A stretch of 18,788 nt of DNA from Opitutales bacterium (lineage in GTDB: Bacteria; Verrucomicrobiota; Verrucomicrobiia; Opitutales; Opitutaceae): contig JAJFLS010000706.1 of assembly GCA_021772595.1 (NCBI GenBank), positions 1 to 18,788 on the forward strand, written 5' to 3'. The translations under genes and the position numbers were made by a program. Of this stretch, positions 1-6,302 are shown piece after piece. How positions within the stretch are numbered: the first letter of the stretch is position 1; each line of letters begins with the position of its first letter. The notes beneath the pieces are model-generated. The model worked only from the letters and a program-made list of their open reading frames with translations, searched no databases and was not told the origin of the DNA.

Positions 1-393
1 CCGACGTCGGGCGCTATTCATTTGCGGCTCACACTCTTCAATGGCACTTCGGATCCTCTTTCCGATCTTCGCGTGCAAAACTGCGTGATGCTTCGAGGCG
101 CTCCCGAATTCGCGCAGCTTACGCAAGACAATCGGTATTTGGCCGATCCTTACGTCGCCGTCCACGACCCGGGTAAATCGCGCTGGATCATTAGCGTGTG
201 GGAGTCTTGCCGTCGAACTTGGGGGAACGACCGCTGTCCCTGCATGCATTCCGATCCGCAGTTTCCCGACTGCCCTCCAGGAGAGACTGTTGAGGTATCG
301 GGAATCGTTTCGTTTTATGAAGGAGCTGATATAGACGCCGAAATTGAGCGTCTTGAAACTACGGGCTGGCGTGCATTCTTTTTAAACCAATAG
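1..393 (+). CDS. C-terminal part of a conserved exported protein, sulfatase-operon associated (5' end outside window)
   Basis: The reading frame is open from base 1, so the gene starts upstream and only about 130 C-terminal residues are visible; the in-frame TTG at 22 is probably not the start. Numbering from that TTG, the fragment has an N-x-T segment (N7, T9), a W60-E-S62 turn, a Cys-rich stretch ending in C74-M-H76, P86-G-E88 and glycines G94 and G101. The sequence style suggests a beta-sandwich. I recognise it as a Planctomycetes/Verrucomicrobia protein type without known function. The same residues occur at identical spacing in the lipoprotein encoded at 2261-3133. The stop lies 8 bases before the sulfatase start, so the two are almost certainly co-transcribed. 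Function unknown; a role in binding or presenting the sulfatase substrate would be inference. Confidence 0.7.
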   Translation, partial: PTSGAIHLRLTLFNGTSDPLSDLRVQNCVMLRGAPEFAQLTQDNRYLADPYVAVHDPGKSRWIISVWESCRRTWGNDRCPCMHSDPQFPDCPPGETVEVSGIVSFYEGADIDAEIERLETTGWRAFFLNQ

Positions 394-401
394 AGATAAA
401 T

Positions 402-1838
402 ATGATGAATAAACGGATACATTTCCTCATTGCGGCTGCCATCTGTCTTGAGCTGTTGTTCATGCGAGCCGAAACGCATGCTGCGGACGACAAACCCAAC
501 ATCGTCTACATCATGGCGGACGATCTCGGCTACGGCGATCTCGGCTCCTACGGTCAGAAACTGATCAAGACGCCGCACATCGATCGGCTCGCGGAGAACG
601 GCATGCGCTTCACGGATTTCTACGCGGGCTCGACGGTTTGCGCCCCGTCGCGCTGTGTGCTGATGACGGGACTCGACACGGGGCATTGCTACATCCGAGG
701 CAATGGGAAGAACAATCTGCGTCCGGAAGATGTGACCGTCGCCGAGATTCTGAAGGACGCAGGATACGCGACGGGTCAAGTAGGGAAGTGGGGACTCGGG
801 CATGAGGGTTCGACGGGATTGCCGACGCGGCAGGGATTTGATTTCTTTTTTGGATACCTGGACCAGCATCACGCCCATCTTTTCTATCCGACCTTTTTGA
901 TAAAGAACGAGAAACGAATTTCGCTACGCAATGTCGTGCCGGACGAAGGTGAATGGGGACAGGGGGTCGCGAGCGAAAAGATCGACTACAGTCCCGCATT
1001 GATGGTCGACGAGACGCTGGCATTTATCGATCGGAAAAAGGACGAACCCTTCTTTCTGTACCTTGCCTACACGCTGCCGCACGCGAATAACGAGGCCAAT
1101 AACAAGACCGGCGACGGCACTGCGGTTCCCGACCTGGGCATCTATAAAGACAAGGACTGGACGAAGCAGGACAAGGGGCAGGCGGCGATGGTGACCTATC
1201 TCGACGACATGGTCGGGCAGGTCGTAGCCCGCTTGGAAAAGCATGGGCTCATAGACGATACTATTATCTTTTTCACTTCCGACAACGGGCCTCACAGCGA
1301 GGCGGGGAACAATCCGACATTCTTCAATGCCAACGGGCCGGTGACCGGCATTAAGCGTGCGGTTTACGATGGCGGGATTCGCGTGCCGATGATCGTTCAA
1401 TGGCCAGGGCGCGTGAAAGCGGGCTCGACGACGAACCTGATCGCCGGAGCGGTGGACTTCATGGCGACCGCGGCCGAGCTTGCGGGCGAGAAGGTGAAGA
1501 TTCCGACGAATGGTATCAGTTTCCTCCCGACGCTTCTTGGAAAGAATCGTCAGCAGAAGAAGCATGACTACTTGTATTGGGAATTCTATGAACAAGGTTC
1601 GAAGCAAGCCGTACGAATGGGTAAATGGAAAGCGGTGCGGCGACCTATGCTTACAGGTCCAATCGAGATCTACGATTTGTCAAAAGACATTGCCGAAGAG
1701 AACGACTTGGCGGAGCAATATCCAGAGCTTGTCTCTAATTTCAAAAAAATATTCACGGAAGGTCGCACGCCAACGAGCGATTGGAAGGTGAAAGGAAACC
1801 CCAACACTCGAGAAAAAGAACGCATTGAAATGCGCTGA
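402..1838 (+). CDS. Exported arylsulfatase-family sulfatase (S1 type)
   Basis: This 478-residue protein should hydrolyse sulfate esters, probably on a polysaccharide, outside the cytoplasm. A signal peptide covers about residues 1-27, ending near ETHA-A. The N-terminal metal-binding motif MADDLGYGD gives D40 and D41. The formylglycine motif C80-A-P-S-R84 is canonical and needs a maturase not present here. Further active-site candidates are K129 in GKWG, H134, H227 in LPHA, D294-N295 in TSDNGPH and K318 in GIKR. Length is normal for the family. The gene begins Met-Met at 402; 405 is an equal alternative, and there is no clear Shine-Dalgarno. It is the second gene of a four-gene operon. Substrate and positional specificity cannot be read from sequence alone. 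Confidence 0.95.
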   Translation: MMNKRIHFLIAAAICLELLFMRAETHAADDKPNIVYIMADDLGYGDLGSYGQKLIKTPHIDRLAENGMRFTDFYAGSTVCAPSRCVLMTGLDTGHCYIRGNGKNNLRPEDVTVAEILKDAGYATGQVGKWGLGHEGSTGLPTRQGFDFFFGYLDQHHAHLFYPTFLIKNEKRISLRNVVPDEGEWGQGVASEKIDYSPALMVDETLAFIDRKKDEPFFLYLAYTLPHANNEANNKTGDGTAVPDLGIYKDKDWTKQDKGQAAMVTYLDDMVGQVVARLEKHGLIDDTIIFFTSDNGPHSEAGNNPTFFNANGPVTGIKRAVYDGGIRVPMIVQWPGRVKAGSTTNLIAGAVDFMATAAELAGEKVKIPTNGISFLPTLLGKNRQQKKHDYLYWEFYEQGSKQAVRMGKWKAVRRPMLTGPIEIYDLSKDIAEENDLAEQYPELVSNFKKIFTEGRTPTSDWKVKGNPNTREKERIEMR

Positions 1839-1860
1839 AAATAGGATACTCCCTTAAGAT

Positions 1861-2253
1861 ATGAAAAAACTAATCGCCCTGTTCGCCTTCCTCTCAATCG
1901 CAACCTCGCCAATATTGATCGCAGACCATCACGAGAAAGAGGATCAAGGCCTGCTGCGCCACGTGGTGATGTTCCAGTTCAAGGAATCGTCGTCGCCGAA
2001 AGAAATCCAATCGGTGGTCGATGCCTTTCATGAGCTGCCTTCCAAGATCGACTCGGTCAAGGGATACGAGTACGGGATCAACAACTCGCCCGAAGGACTC
2101 GACAACGGGTTCACGCACGTGTTTCTGGTCACATTCGAAAACGACGCCGGTCGCGCGAAATACCTGCCGCATCCAGCCCACAAAGCATTTGTCGAAATCC
2201 TAAAACCGCACCTCGAAAAAGTGATGGTGCTCGATTATAACGCGAACGATTGA
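1861..2253 (+). CDS. Exported Dabb (stress-responsive alpha/beta-barrel) domain protein
   Basis: This 130-residue protein has a signal peptide (about residues 1-21, basic MKK then a hydrophobic run) followed by one Dabb domain. The domain is recognised from LLRHVVMFQFK at its start, the KEIQSVVDAFHELP helix, the central YEYGINNSPEGLDNGFTHVF segment and the HPAHKAFVEILKPHLEKV helix with a final beta strand. Dabb domains adopt a ferredoxin-like dimeric alpha/beta-barrel fold and occur in small proteins of mostly unknown role. The gene lies 22 bases after the sulfatase and 7 before the lipoprotein gene, so it is part of that operon. Export is a little unusual for this fold and fits the extracytoplasmic theme of the operon. 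No catalytic role is claimed. Confidence 0.85.
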   Translation: MKKLIALFAFLSIATSPILIADHHEKEDQGLLRHVVMFQFKESSSPKEIQSVVDAFHELPSKIDSVKGYEYGINNSPEGLDNGFTHVFLVTFENDAGRAKYLPHPAHKAFVEILKPHLEKVMVLDYNAND

Positions 2254-2260
2254 TCTAAAT

Positions 2261-3133
2261 TTGAGCGACCTCTTTAAAGTTTTTGGACTGAGTGTTTTGG
2301 TTGGGTTGTTCGTATTGTTGGGATGTTCAAGCGGAGGCGGTGATCAGATGAACCTTTCAATTTGGGATCGAGGAGTAAAAATAGCGTCTCCCACCGATGA
2401 AGGGACGTTTGCATACCTCTGGTTTTACGAGTGGAGTATGTTCGGCGCGGTCCGGAAAGGTGAACACAAGAGTGGGTTGTCGGATTGGACCTGGACAGTC
2501 GATTCGGATGGAAAATTCGCTCAGTCTGATTCGGACTGGTTCAAGATAAGCGCTGAAGCGACCGAAGAGGGCGCGGATCTTCTATTGGAAGTGACCAATA
2601 ACACTGACCGCGACTGGCCGGATATTGCGGCAATTATTCCGTGCTTTAATCCTGGATACGACGGGCCGACAAAGACAGATGCGGTGGCCAATCCGAACTT
2701 TTTCGATGATGATCACACGCATACTTATTTTCTAGGGGAGAATGGATTGGATCTGATTGCTGGAGAGGCTCCACGGGAAATACATTTCAACAATAGTCAG
2801 ATGCCTTCTATCGAAACTTGGCATAAGGAGCGCGAAGATGGACAATTTATTTGGTACCACAAGTGGCCAACATCGAAGCGCAACGCTCACGCGGGACTGA
2901 TGGTTAGGGAATCCGAAGACCGGACCCAATCGATGGCCATTGCCTGGGACTCGTTCTTGACCGCTCAGGGCCATAATCCATGGAAGTGCATGCACCTGTC
3001 CGTGCGGGTGGGCCCCTTGAAGCCAGGAGAGAAGAAATCGATTCGAGGAAAGATATATCTATTTGACGGATCGAAAGAGGATTGCCTGGCGAAGTTTGAA
3101 AAGGATTTTTCCTCTGTGAGATTTGGAGAGTGA
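2261..3133 (+). CDS. Sulfatase-operon lipoprotein of unknown function
   Basis: This 290-residue protein has a lipoprotein signal: a lysine at position 6, a hydrophobic run, and lipobox L-L-G-C with lipidated C22. The TTG start is chosen because it keeps the whole signal and follows the previous stop by 7 bases; no good Shine-Dalgarno is visible. The rest looks beta-rich, with many Trp and Tyr (WFYEWSMFG, DWTWTVD) and an NNTDRDWPDI segment. The C-terminal part carries W229, S231, G237, C243-M-H245, P255-G-E257, G263 and G270. These sit at exactly the spacing seen in the partial protein at 1-393 (constant offset 169), which I read as shared ancestry. It is the last gene of the sulfatase operon. 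A surface accessory role is inference; no enzyme motif is recognised. Confidence 0.8.
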   Translation: MSDLFKVFGLSVLVGLFVLLGCSSGGGDQMNLSIWDRGVKIASPTDEGTFAYLWFYEWSMFGAVRKGEHKSGLSDWTWTVDSDGKFAQSDSDWFKISAEATEEGADLLLEVTNNTDRDWPDIAAIIPCFNPGYDGPTKTDAVANPNFFDDDHTHTYFLGENGLDLIAGEAPREIHFNNSQMPSIETWHKEREDGQFIWYHKWPTSKRNAHAGLMVRESEDRTQSMAIAWDSFLTAQGHNPWKCMHLSVRVGPLKPGEKKSIRGKIYLFDGSKEDCLAKFEKDFSSVRFGE

Positions 3134-3167
3134 TTTTATTTGCAACGCAAGGCAGCGATTGGAATGC

Positions 3168-3191
3168 CACGCGATCAGCGATCGCGTCTAC
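3168..3191 (-). repeat. REP-like element, GTAG head plus ACGCGATC/GATCGCGT hairpin
   Basis: Read on the minus strand, GTAG (3191-3188) is followed at once by the stem ACGCGATC (3187-3180), the loop GCT and the arm GATCGCGT (3176-3169). The 8-bp stem is perfect. GTAG plus hairpin is the classic REP layout recognised by RAYT transposases. It lies between the convergent lipoprotein and small membrane protein genes, head to head with the element at 3220. Confidence 0.65.
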
Positions 3192-3219
3192 AGGTAGGAA
3201 GTGCAATCCCTGAAAGCTG

Positions 3220-3245
3220 GTAGGGCTGACTTTCCCTAGTCAGCC
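3220..3245 (+). repeat. REP-like element, GTAG head plus GGCTGACT/AGTCAGCC hairpin
   Basis: GTAG (3220-3223) is followed directly by the stem GGCTGACT (3224-3231), a 6-base loop and the perfect complement AGTCAGCC (3238-3245). No U-run follows on either strand, so it is not a textbook rho-independent terminator, though it sits between convergent genes and could help end both transcripts. Confidence 0.65.
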
Positions 3246-3271
3246 GAGAAATAGGTGTACACGAAAATGGC

Positions 3272-3574
3272 TCACTCGATCTCCACTTCGATCCCGCCGA
3301 CCCATTTCGCGAGGAGATTGTAGACGAATCCGCTGATCAAACCGAAAACGAATCCCATGGCCCCGTATAAGAGCGGCATCGCCAGGGCGAATCCGACGCC
3401 TAAGCCTACGAAAAGTCCTTTGGGGACATCCTCTTGGGCAGACTCTGGAGCGAGGGCCATTAGGTTGGGCCCGATAATCATGAAGGGTATGAAGAGCAAA
3501 CCCATGGCTGCGTAGCCGAGGCCCATTAATTTGGCGAGCGAGAAAGGTTCGATGCTTTTTAGTTTTCGAGTCAT
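3272..3574 (-). CDS. Small two-helix membrane protein (DUF3566-like)
   Basis: This is a 100-residue inner-membrane protein starting MTRKLKSIEPFSLAKLMG. An upstream in-frame TTG would add 14 residues; I prefer the ATG because family members begin close to the IxPFSLAK motif. Two hydrophobic stretches are visible, about residues 13-36 and 53-88. The second is very rich in Gly, Phe and Ala and ends at a conserved-looking NLLAKWVGGIEVEIE tail. The pattern recalls short DUF3566-like membrane proteins in many bacteria and archaea whose function is unknown. The gene follows the cupin gene with a 43-base gap on the same strand and is probably co-transcribed. No catalytic residue is apparent. Confidence 0.7.
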   Translation of the reverse strand: MTRKLKSIEPFSLAKLMGLGYAAMGLLFIPFMIIGPNLMALAPESAQEDVPKGLFVGLGVGFALAMPLLYGAMGFVFGLISGFVYNLLAKWVGGIEVEIE

Positions 3575-3617
3575 AAGGATTATGCGTTTTAGGGAAATAG
3601 TTGATTGAAGAAACAAA

Positions 3618-3968
3618 TCAATCCTCGTCGAACCACTCGTCTTCGGGGTCGAATTTGGGGATAGGGATGTTGGCGATTTTCATTTGGCCGATTGCTCGGT
3701 GGCGGCAGCCGGGTTTTATGAGAATGGTCGACATGGGCTTCACGGGATAGAGCTCGCCGTCGAGCTCCATGTGGCCTTCACCTTCGAGGATGAGATAGAT
3801 TTCGGTAAGCGTTTTATGGTAATGCGTGCGGGAGTCCTTCTTGATGTCGACCAGGTGGATGGAGGCGACGGAATTGTCGGGATCCATGAAGGCGCGCCGC
3901 GATGTGCCACATGGGCATTGGACGGGATCGATGTCGGCAAGATGCGAGATTTTGAAGCGCTGGGTCAT
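3618..3968 (-). CDS. Small cupin-domain protein
   Basis: This 116-residue protein is a single cupin barrel, probably cytoplasmic. Cupin motif 1 gives H49, H51 and E56 in THYHKTLTEIYLILEGEG. Motif 2 gives KPGCRH with H90. These His/Glu residues normally bind one metal ion. An N-terminal CPCGTSRRAF segment (residues 18-27) is typical of a widespread small cupin group with no fixed substrate. The frame continues upstream to another ATG at 4043, adding 25 residues of low-complexity, non-signal sequence; I prefer the inner start at 3968, but no Shine-Dalgarno decides it. The gene lies upstream of the small membrane protein and is divergent from the second sulfatase. A sugar-related or regulatory role is possible but unproven. 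Confidence 0.8.
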   Translation of the reverse strand: MTQRFKISHLADIDPVQCPCGTSRRAFMDPDNSVASIHLVDIKKDSRTHYHKTLTEIYLILEGEGHMELDGELYPVKPMSTILIKPGCRHRAIGQMKIANIPIPKFDPEDEWFDED

Positions 3969-4130
3969 GATTGGGGGAGGGTGCTGGGTAGTCGGCTCAG
4001 TGACGCGACTTGTTGATTCGGAAGCTAAGCGGCGGCCGCCCATTTTGTCAGTTCAAAACGAGACGGTCTTCGAGTCCGCAATCTATGGGAGACTTCTGGA
4101 GATGGACGGGCTTTAGGCTTGCTGAAAGGC

Positions 4131-4174
4131 CCATTGGGAAAGTCAATGGAGGTCTCCGACTCGACGGTCGGAGA
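4131..4174 (+). promoter_or_regulatory. Two consecutive hairpins in the leader of the second sulfatase gene
   Basis: Stem 1 is CCATTG (4131-4136) with CAATGG (4144-4149) and a 7-base loop. Stem 2 is TCTCCGAC (4153-4160) with GTCGGAGA (4167-4174) and a 6-base loop; both stems are perfect. They lie 3 bases apart, and the second ends 33 bases before the ATG at 4208. They may be an operator, an mRNA leader structure or an unrecognised intergenic repeat. There is no GTAG head. The rest of the gap to the divergent cupin holds no clear promoter. Confidence 0.45.
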
Positions 4175-4207
4175 ATTTGATCGTCTCAAACCCATTCCAA
4201 ATTCGAT

Positions 4208-6052
4208 ATGCGACTTGTTGCTCTCACTATTCTCACGCTTTTCAGCTTTGCCCTCAGCGCCGCGGATCGGCCCAATATTGTCTGGATCGTTTCGGAGGAC
4301 AATTCGAAGCACTGGCTGCGATTGTACGAGGAAGGTGGCGCTCCGATGCCTCATATCGAGAAACTCGCGGAGAACGGGCTGGTTTTTCTCAACGCGTTTT
4401 CCAATGCGCCGGTTTGCTCGGTCGCTCGGAGCACGCTGATCACGGGTTGCTACGCGCCGCGAATCGGGGCGCAGTATCATCGTCGATCTGCGTTGGCGCC
4501 CATGCCCGATGGACTGCGGATGTTTCCGCATTACCTGCGAGAAGCGGGCTACTACACGACCAATAATAGCAAGACCGACTACAATTTGAATGACCGGGAA
4601 ATGTGGGACGAGTCGTCGAACAAAGCGAACTATCGGAATCGCGAAGCTGGCCAGCCGTTCTTTCACGTGCAGAATTTCGGAAGAACTCACGAGGGGCAGC
4701 TCCATTTTTCGAGAGAGAATATGCTCGAGAATCGCACGGTGACGGATCCGAATTGGATAACCGTCTTCCCGTATCATCCCGATACGGCCACCTTTCGCTA
4801 CACCTATGCGAGATACCATGACTACCACCGCGAGATCGACGAAGAGATGGGCGCATTCATCGATGGACTAAAAGCGGACGGAGTCGCCGACGACACGATC
4901 ATTTTCTACTATGGCGACCACGGGGGCGTACTACCGCGCGGCAAAGGCTACGCCTATGAAAGCGGTTTGAATGTGCCGCTAGTCGTTTACGCACCGGAAA
5001 AGTGGAGGCATCTATTGCCGGAGAAAGCGGGCAGCCGCGTCGACGGTTTTGTAAGTTTTATCGATTTCGGACCGACGGTTTTGAACCTCGCGGGAGTTTC
5101 GGTTCCCGGACCGATGGACGGGACGCCGTTCCTGGGAGACGGTGTTTCGGCGAAAGAGCTGGCGAGTCGTGATGAGGCGTTTGGGTACGCAGATCGGTTC
5201 GACGAAAAATACGATCTGGTGAGAACGTTGCGGAAAGGGAAATTCAAATACATCCGCAATTATCAGCCGTTTAATTTCGACGGGTTATTCAACCAATACC
5301 GCTACCGGATGCTCGCCTACAGGGAGTGGAAGGAGAAGTACGATGCGGGAGAATTGAACGCAGAGCAGCGCCAGTTCTTCGAATCGCGTCCGCCGGAGAG
5401 TCTCTACGATATCGAGTCGGATCCGCACGAAGTGAACGACTTAGCGGGCGATCCGAAATACGCTAGCGTATTGAAAGATCTGAGACGACGTCTTGCGGAT
5501 AAAGTCAAATCGATGCCCGATCTCAGTTTTGTGCCGGAATCCATTATGGTGACGGATGCGATCGGAAATCCTGTGCAATACGGTCAAGACCAGAAGAAGC
5601 GAATATCGAAGCTCGTCGATACGGCGGACTTGAGTTTGCAGCCGTTTGGAAGGGCTAAAGGAGGCATTGCGAAAGCGTTGGCTTCAAGCGATCCGATCGT
5701 ACGCTACTGGGGGCTGATCGCATGCAGTTCCTTTGGCGAGGAAGCGTCGAGTTTTGTCAAGACGGCTAAAGCGATTGCCGCGAATGATACCGACAATCTC
5801 GCTCGAGTTCGAGCTGCGGAATTTTTGGCCTTGATTGGCGAGACCGATCCTCAAGTTGTGATTGAGACGGCGCTTCGTAATTCGAAAACGGAAGTGGAAG
5901 CGAATTTGATTCTGAATACGGCGACCTTGTTGAAGGATATGAAGCCTGGGTACAAGTTCGAGTTCACGCCAGAGATGTTTCCCGCAGAGTGGCGAAAGGA
6001 AACGCGCTCGAATGTGAATCGCCGGTTAGGCTATTTTGTAAACGGAGAATAG
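4208..6052 (+). CDS. Exported sulfatase with CSVAR motif and HEAT-like C-terminal tail
   Basis: This 614-residue protein has a signal peptide of about 19 residues (LFSFALSAA-D). The sulfatase fold is shown by RPNIVWIVSEDNS with metal ligand candidates E30, D31 and N32, by C70-S-V-A-R74 followed by STLITGCYAPR, by K122, H161, D237-H238 in YYGDHGG and by K246. The nucleophile motif departs from the C-x-P/A-x-R rule by having Val in the third place. After the usual C-terminal subdomain (PPESLYDIESDPHEVNDLAGDP), residues from about 485 to 600 are helical, with HEAT-like units such as DPIVRYWGLIACSSFGEEA and RVRAAEFLALIGETDP. The gene seems monocistronic: a divergent cupin lies upstream and a convergent hydrolase downstream. 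Substrate unknown; heparan-sulfamidase-like relatives are possible. Confidence 0.92.
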   Translation: MRLVALTILTLFSFALSAADRPNIVWIVSEDNSKHWLRLYEEGGAPMPHIEKLAENGLVFLNAFSNAPVCSVARSTLITGCYAPRIGAQYHRRSALAPMPDGLRMFPHYLREAGYYTTNNSKTDYNLNDREMWDESSNKANYRNREAGQPFFHVQNFGRTHEGQLHFSRENMLENRTVTDPNWITVFPYHPDTATFRYTYARYHDYHREIDEEMGAFIDGLKADGVADDTIIFYYGDHGGVLPRGKGYAYESGLNVPLVVYAPEKWRHLLPEKAGSRVDGFVSFIDFGPTVLNLAGVSVPGPMDGTPFLGDGVSAKELASRDEAFGYADRFDEKYDLVRTLRKGKFKYIRNYQPFNFDGLFNQYRYRMLAYREWKEKYDAGELNAEQRQFFESRPPESLYDIESDPHEVNDLAGDPKYASVLKDLRRRLADKVKSMPDLSFVPESIMVTDAIGNPVQYGQDQKKRISKLVDTADLSLQPFGRAKGGIAKALASSDPIVRYWGLIACSSFGEEASSFVKTAKAIAANDTDNLARVRAAEFLALIGETDPQVVIETALRNSKTEVEANLILNTATLLKDMKPGYKFEFTPEMFPAEWRKETRSNVNRRLGYFVNGE

Positions 6053-6076
6053 GGAGATTGGAGCCTCGCATTTTCC

Positions 6077-6100
6077 ACACCGGGTTCCCGGTGTAGCTAC
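6077..6100 (-). repeat. REP-like element, GTAG head plus ACACCGGG/CCCGGTGT hairpin
   Basis: On the minus strand GTAG (6100-6097) and two bases precede the stem ACACCGGG (6094-6087), a two-base AA loop and CCCGGTGT (6084-6077). The 8-bp GC-rich stem is perfect. It is just downstream of the second sulfatase and may end its transcript, though no T-run follows. Its stem differs completely from the neighbouring pair at 6145-6221. Confidence 0.65.
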
Positions 6101-6144
6101 GACGTCCCGCTCGGCGCATAGGCCTCAACTTAAGCGTTTTCAAC

Positions 6145-6221
6145 TGTAGGAGCCTGCTTGCAGGCGATTGTTTTCGTCGACAATGCCCAGGGAATTAATC
6201 GCCTGCAAGCAGGCTCCTACA
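6145..6221. repeat. BIME-like inverted pair of REP elements
   Basis: Two 25-base arms, 6145-6169 and 6197-6221, are perfect reverse complements separated by 27 bases. Each arm reads T-GTAG-GAG, then stem CCTGC, loop TT, stem GCAGG, then CGATT. Each arm folds alone and the pair can fold into one long stem. GTAG heads point outwards. The arrangement matches bacterial interspersed mosaic elements made from REPs. It occupies the gap between the convergent sulfatase and hydrolase genes; the remaining bases of 6053-6302 show nothing else I can name. Confidence 0.85.
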
Positions 6222-6302
6222 ATGGTCTAATGGTTGCATTGACTTGAGTTGACGCGTATGCGGACCGCCTGGCAGTCGTTCCCCACCTTTATGGACTAAT
6301 TC

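Noticed and set aside
924..1607. Long minus-strand frame opposite the first sulfatase gene
   Set aside because: It lies wholly within the sulfatase on the other strand and encodes nothing recognisable.
3224..3245. Rho-independent terminator between the convergent genes
   Set aside because: The stem is strong but no T-run follows on either strand, and GTAG directly precedes it, so a REP-like element is the better call.
4025..4828. Long minus-strand frame opposite the second sulfatase gene
   Set aside because: It is antisense to a clear sulfatase with all motifs and gives an Arg-rich low-complexity product, typical of a shadow frame.
6125..6252. Outer inverted repeat TCAACTTAAG / CTTGAGTTGA flanking the BIME-like pair
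   Set aside because: Only 9 of 10 bases pair and the distance to the inner pair differs on each side; it may be chance and was not called as a mobile-element end.
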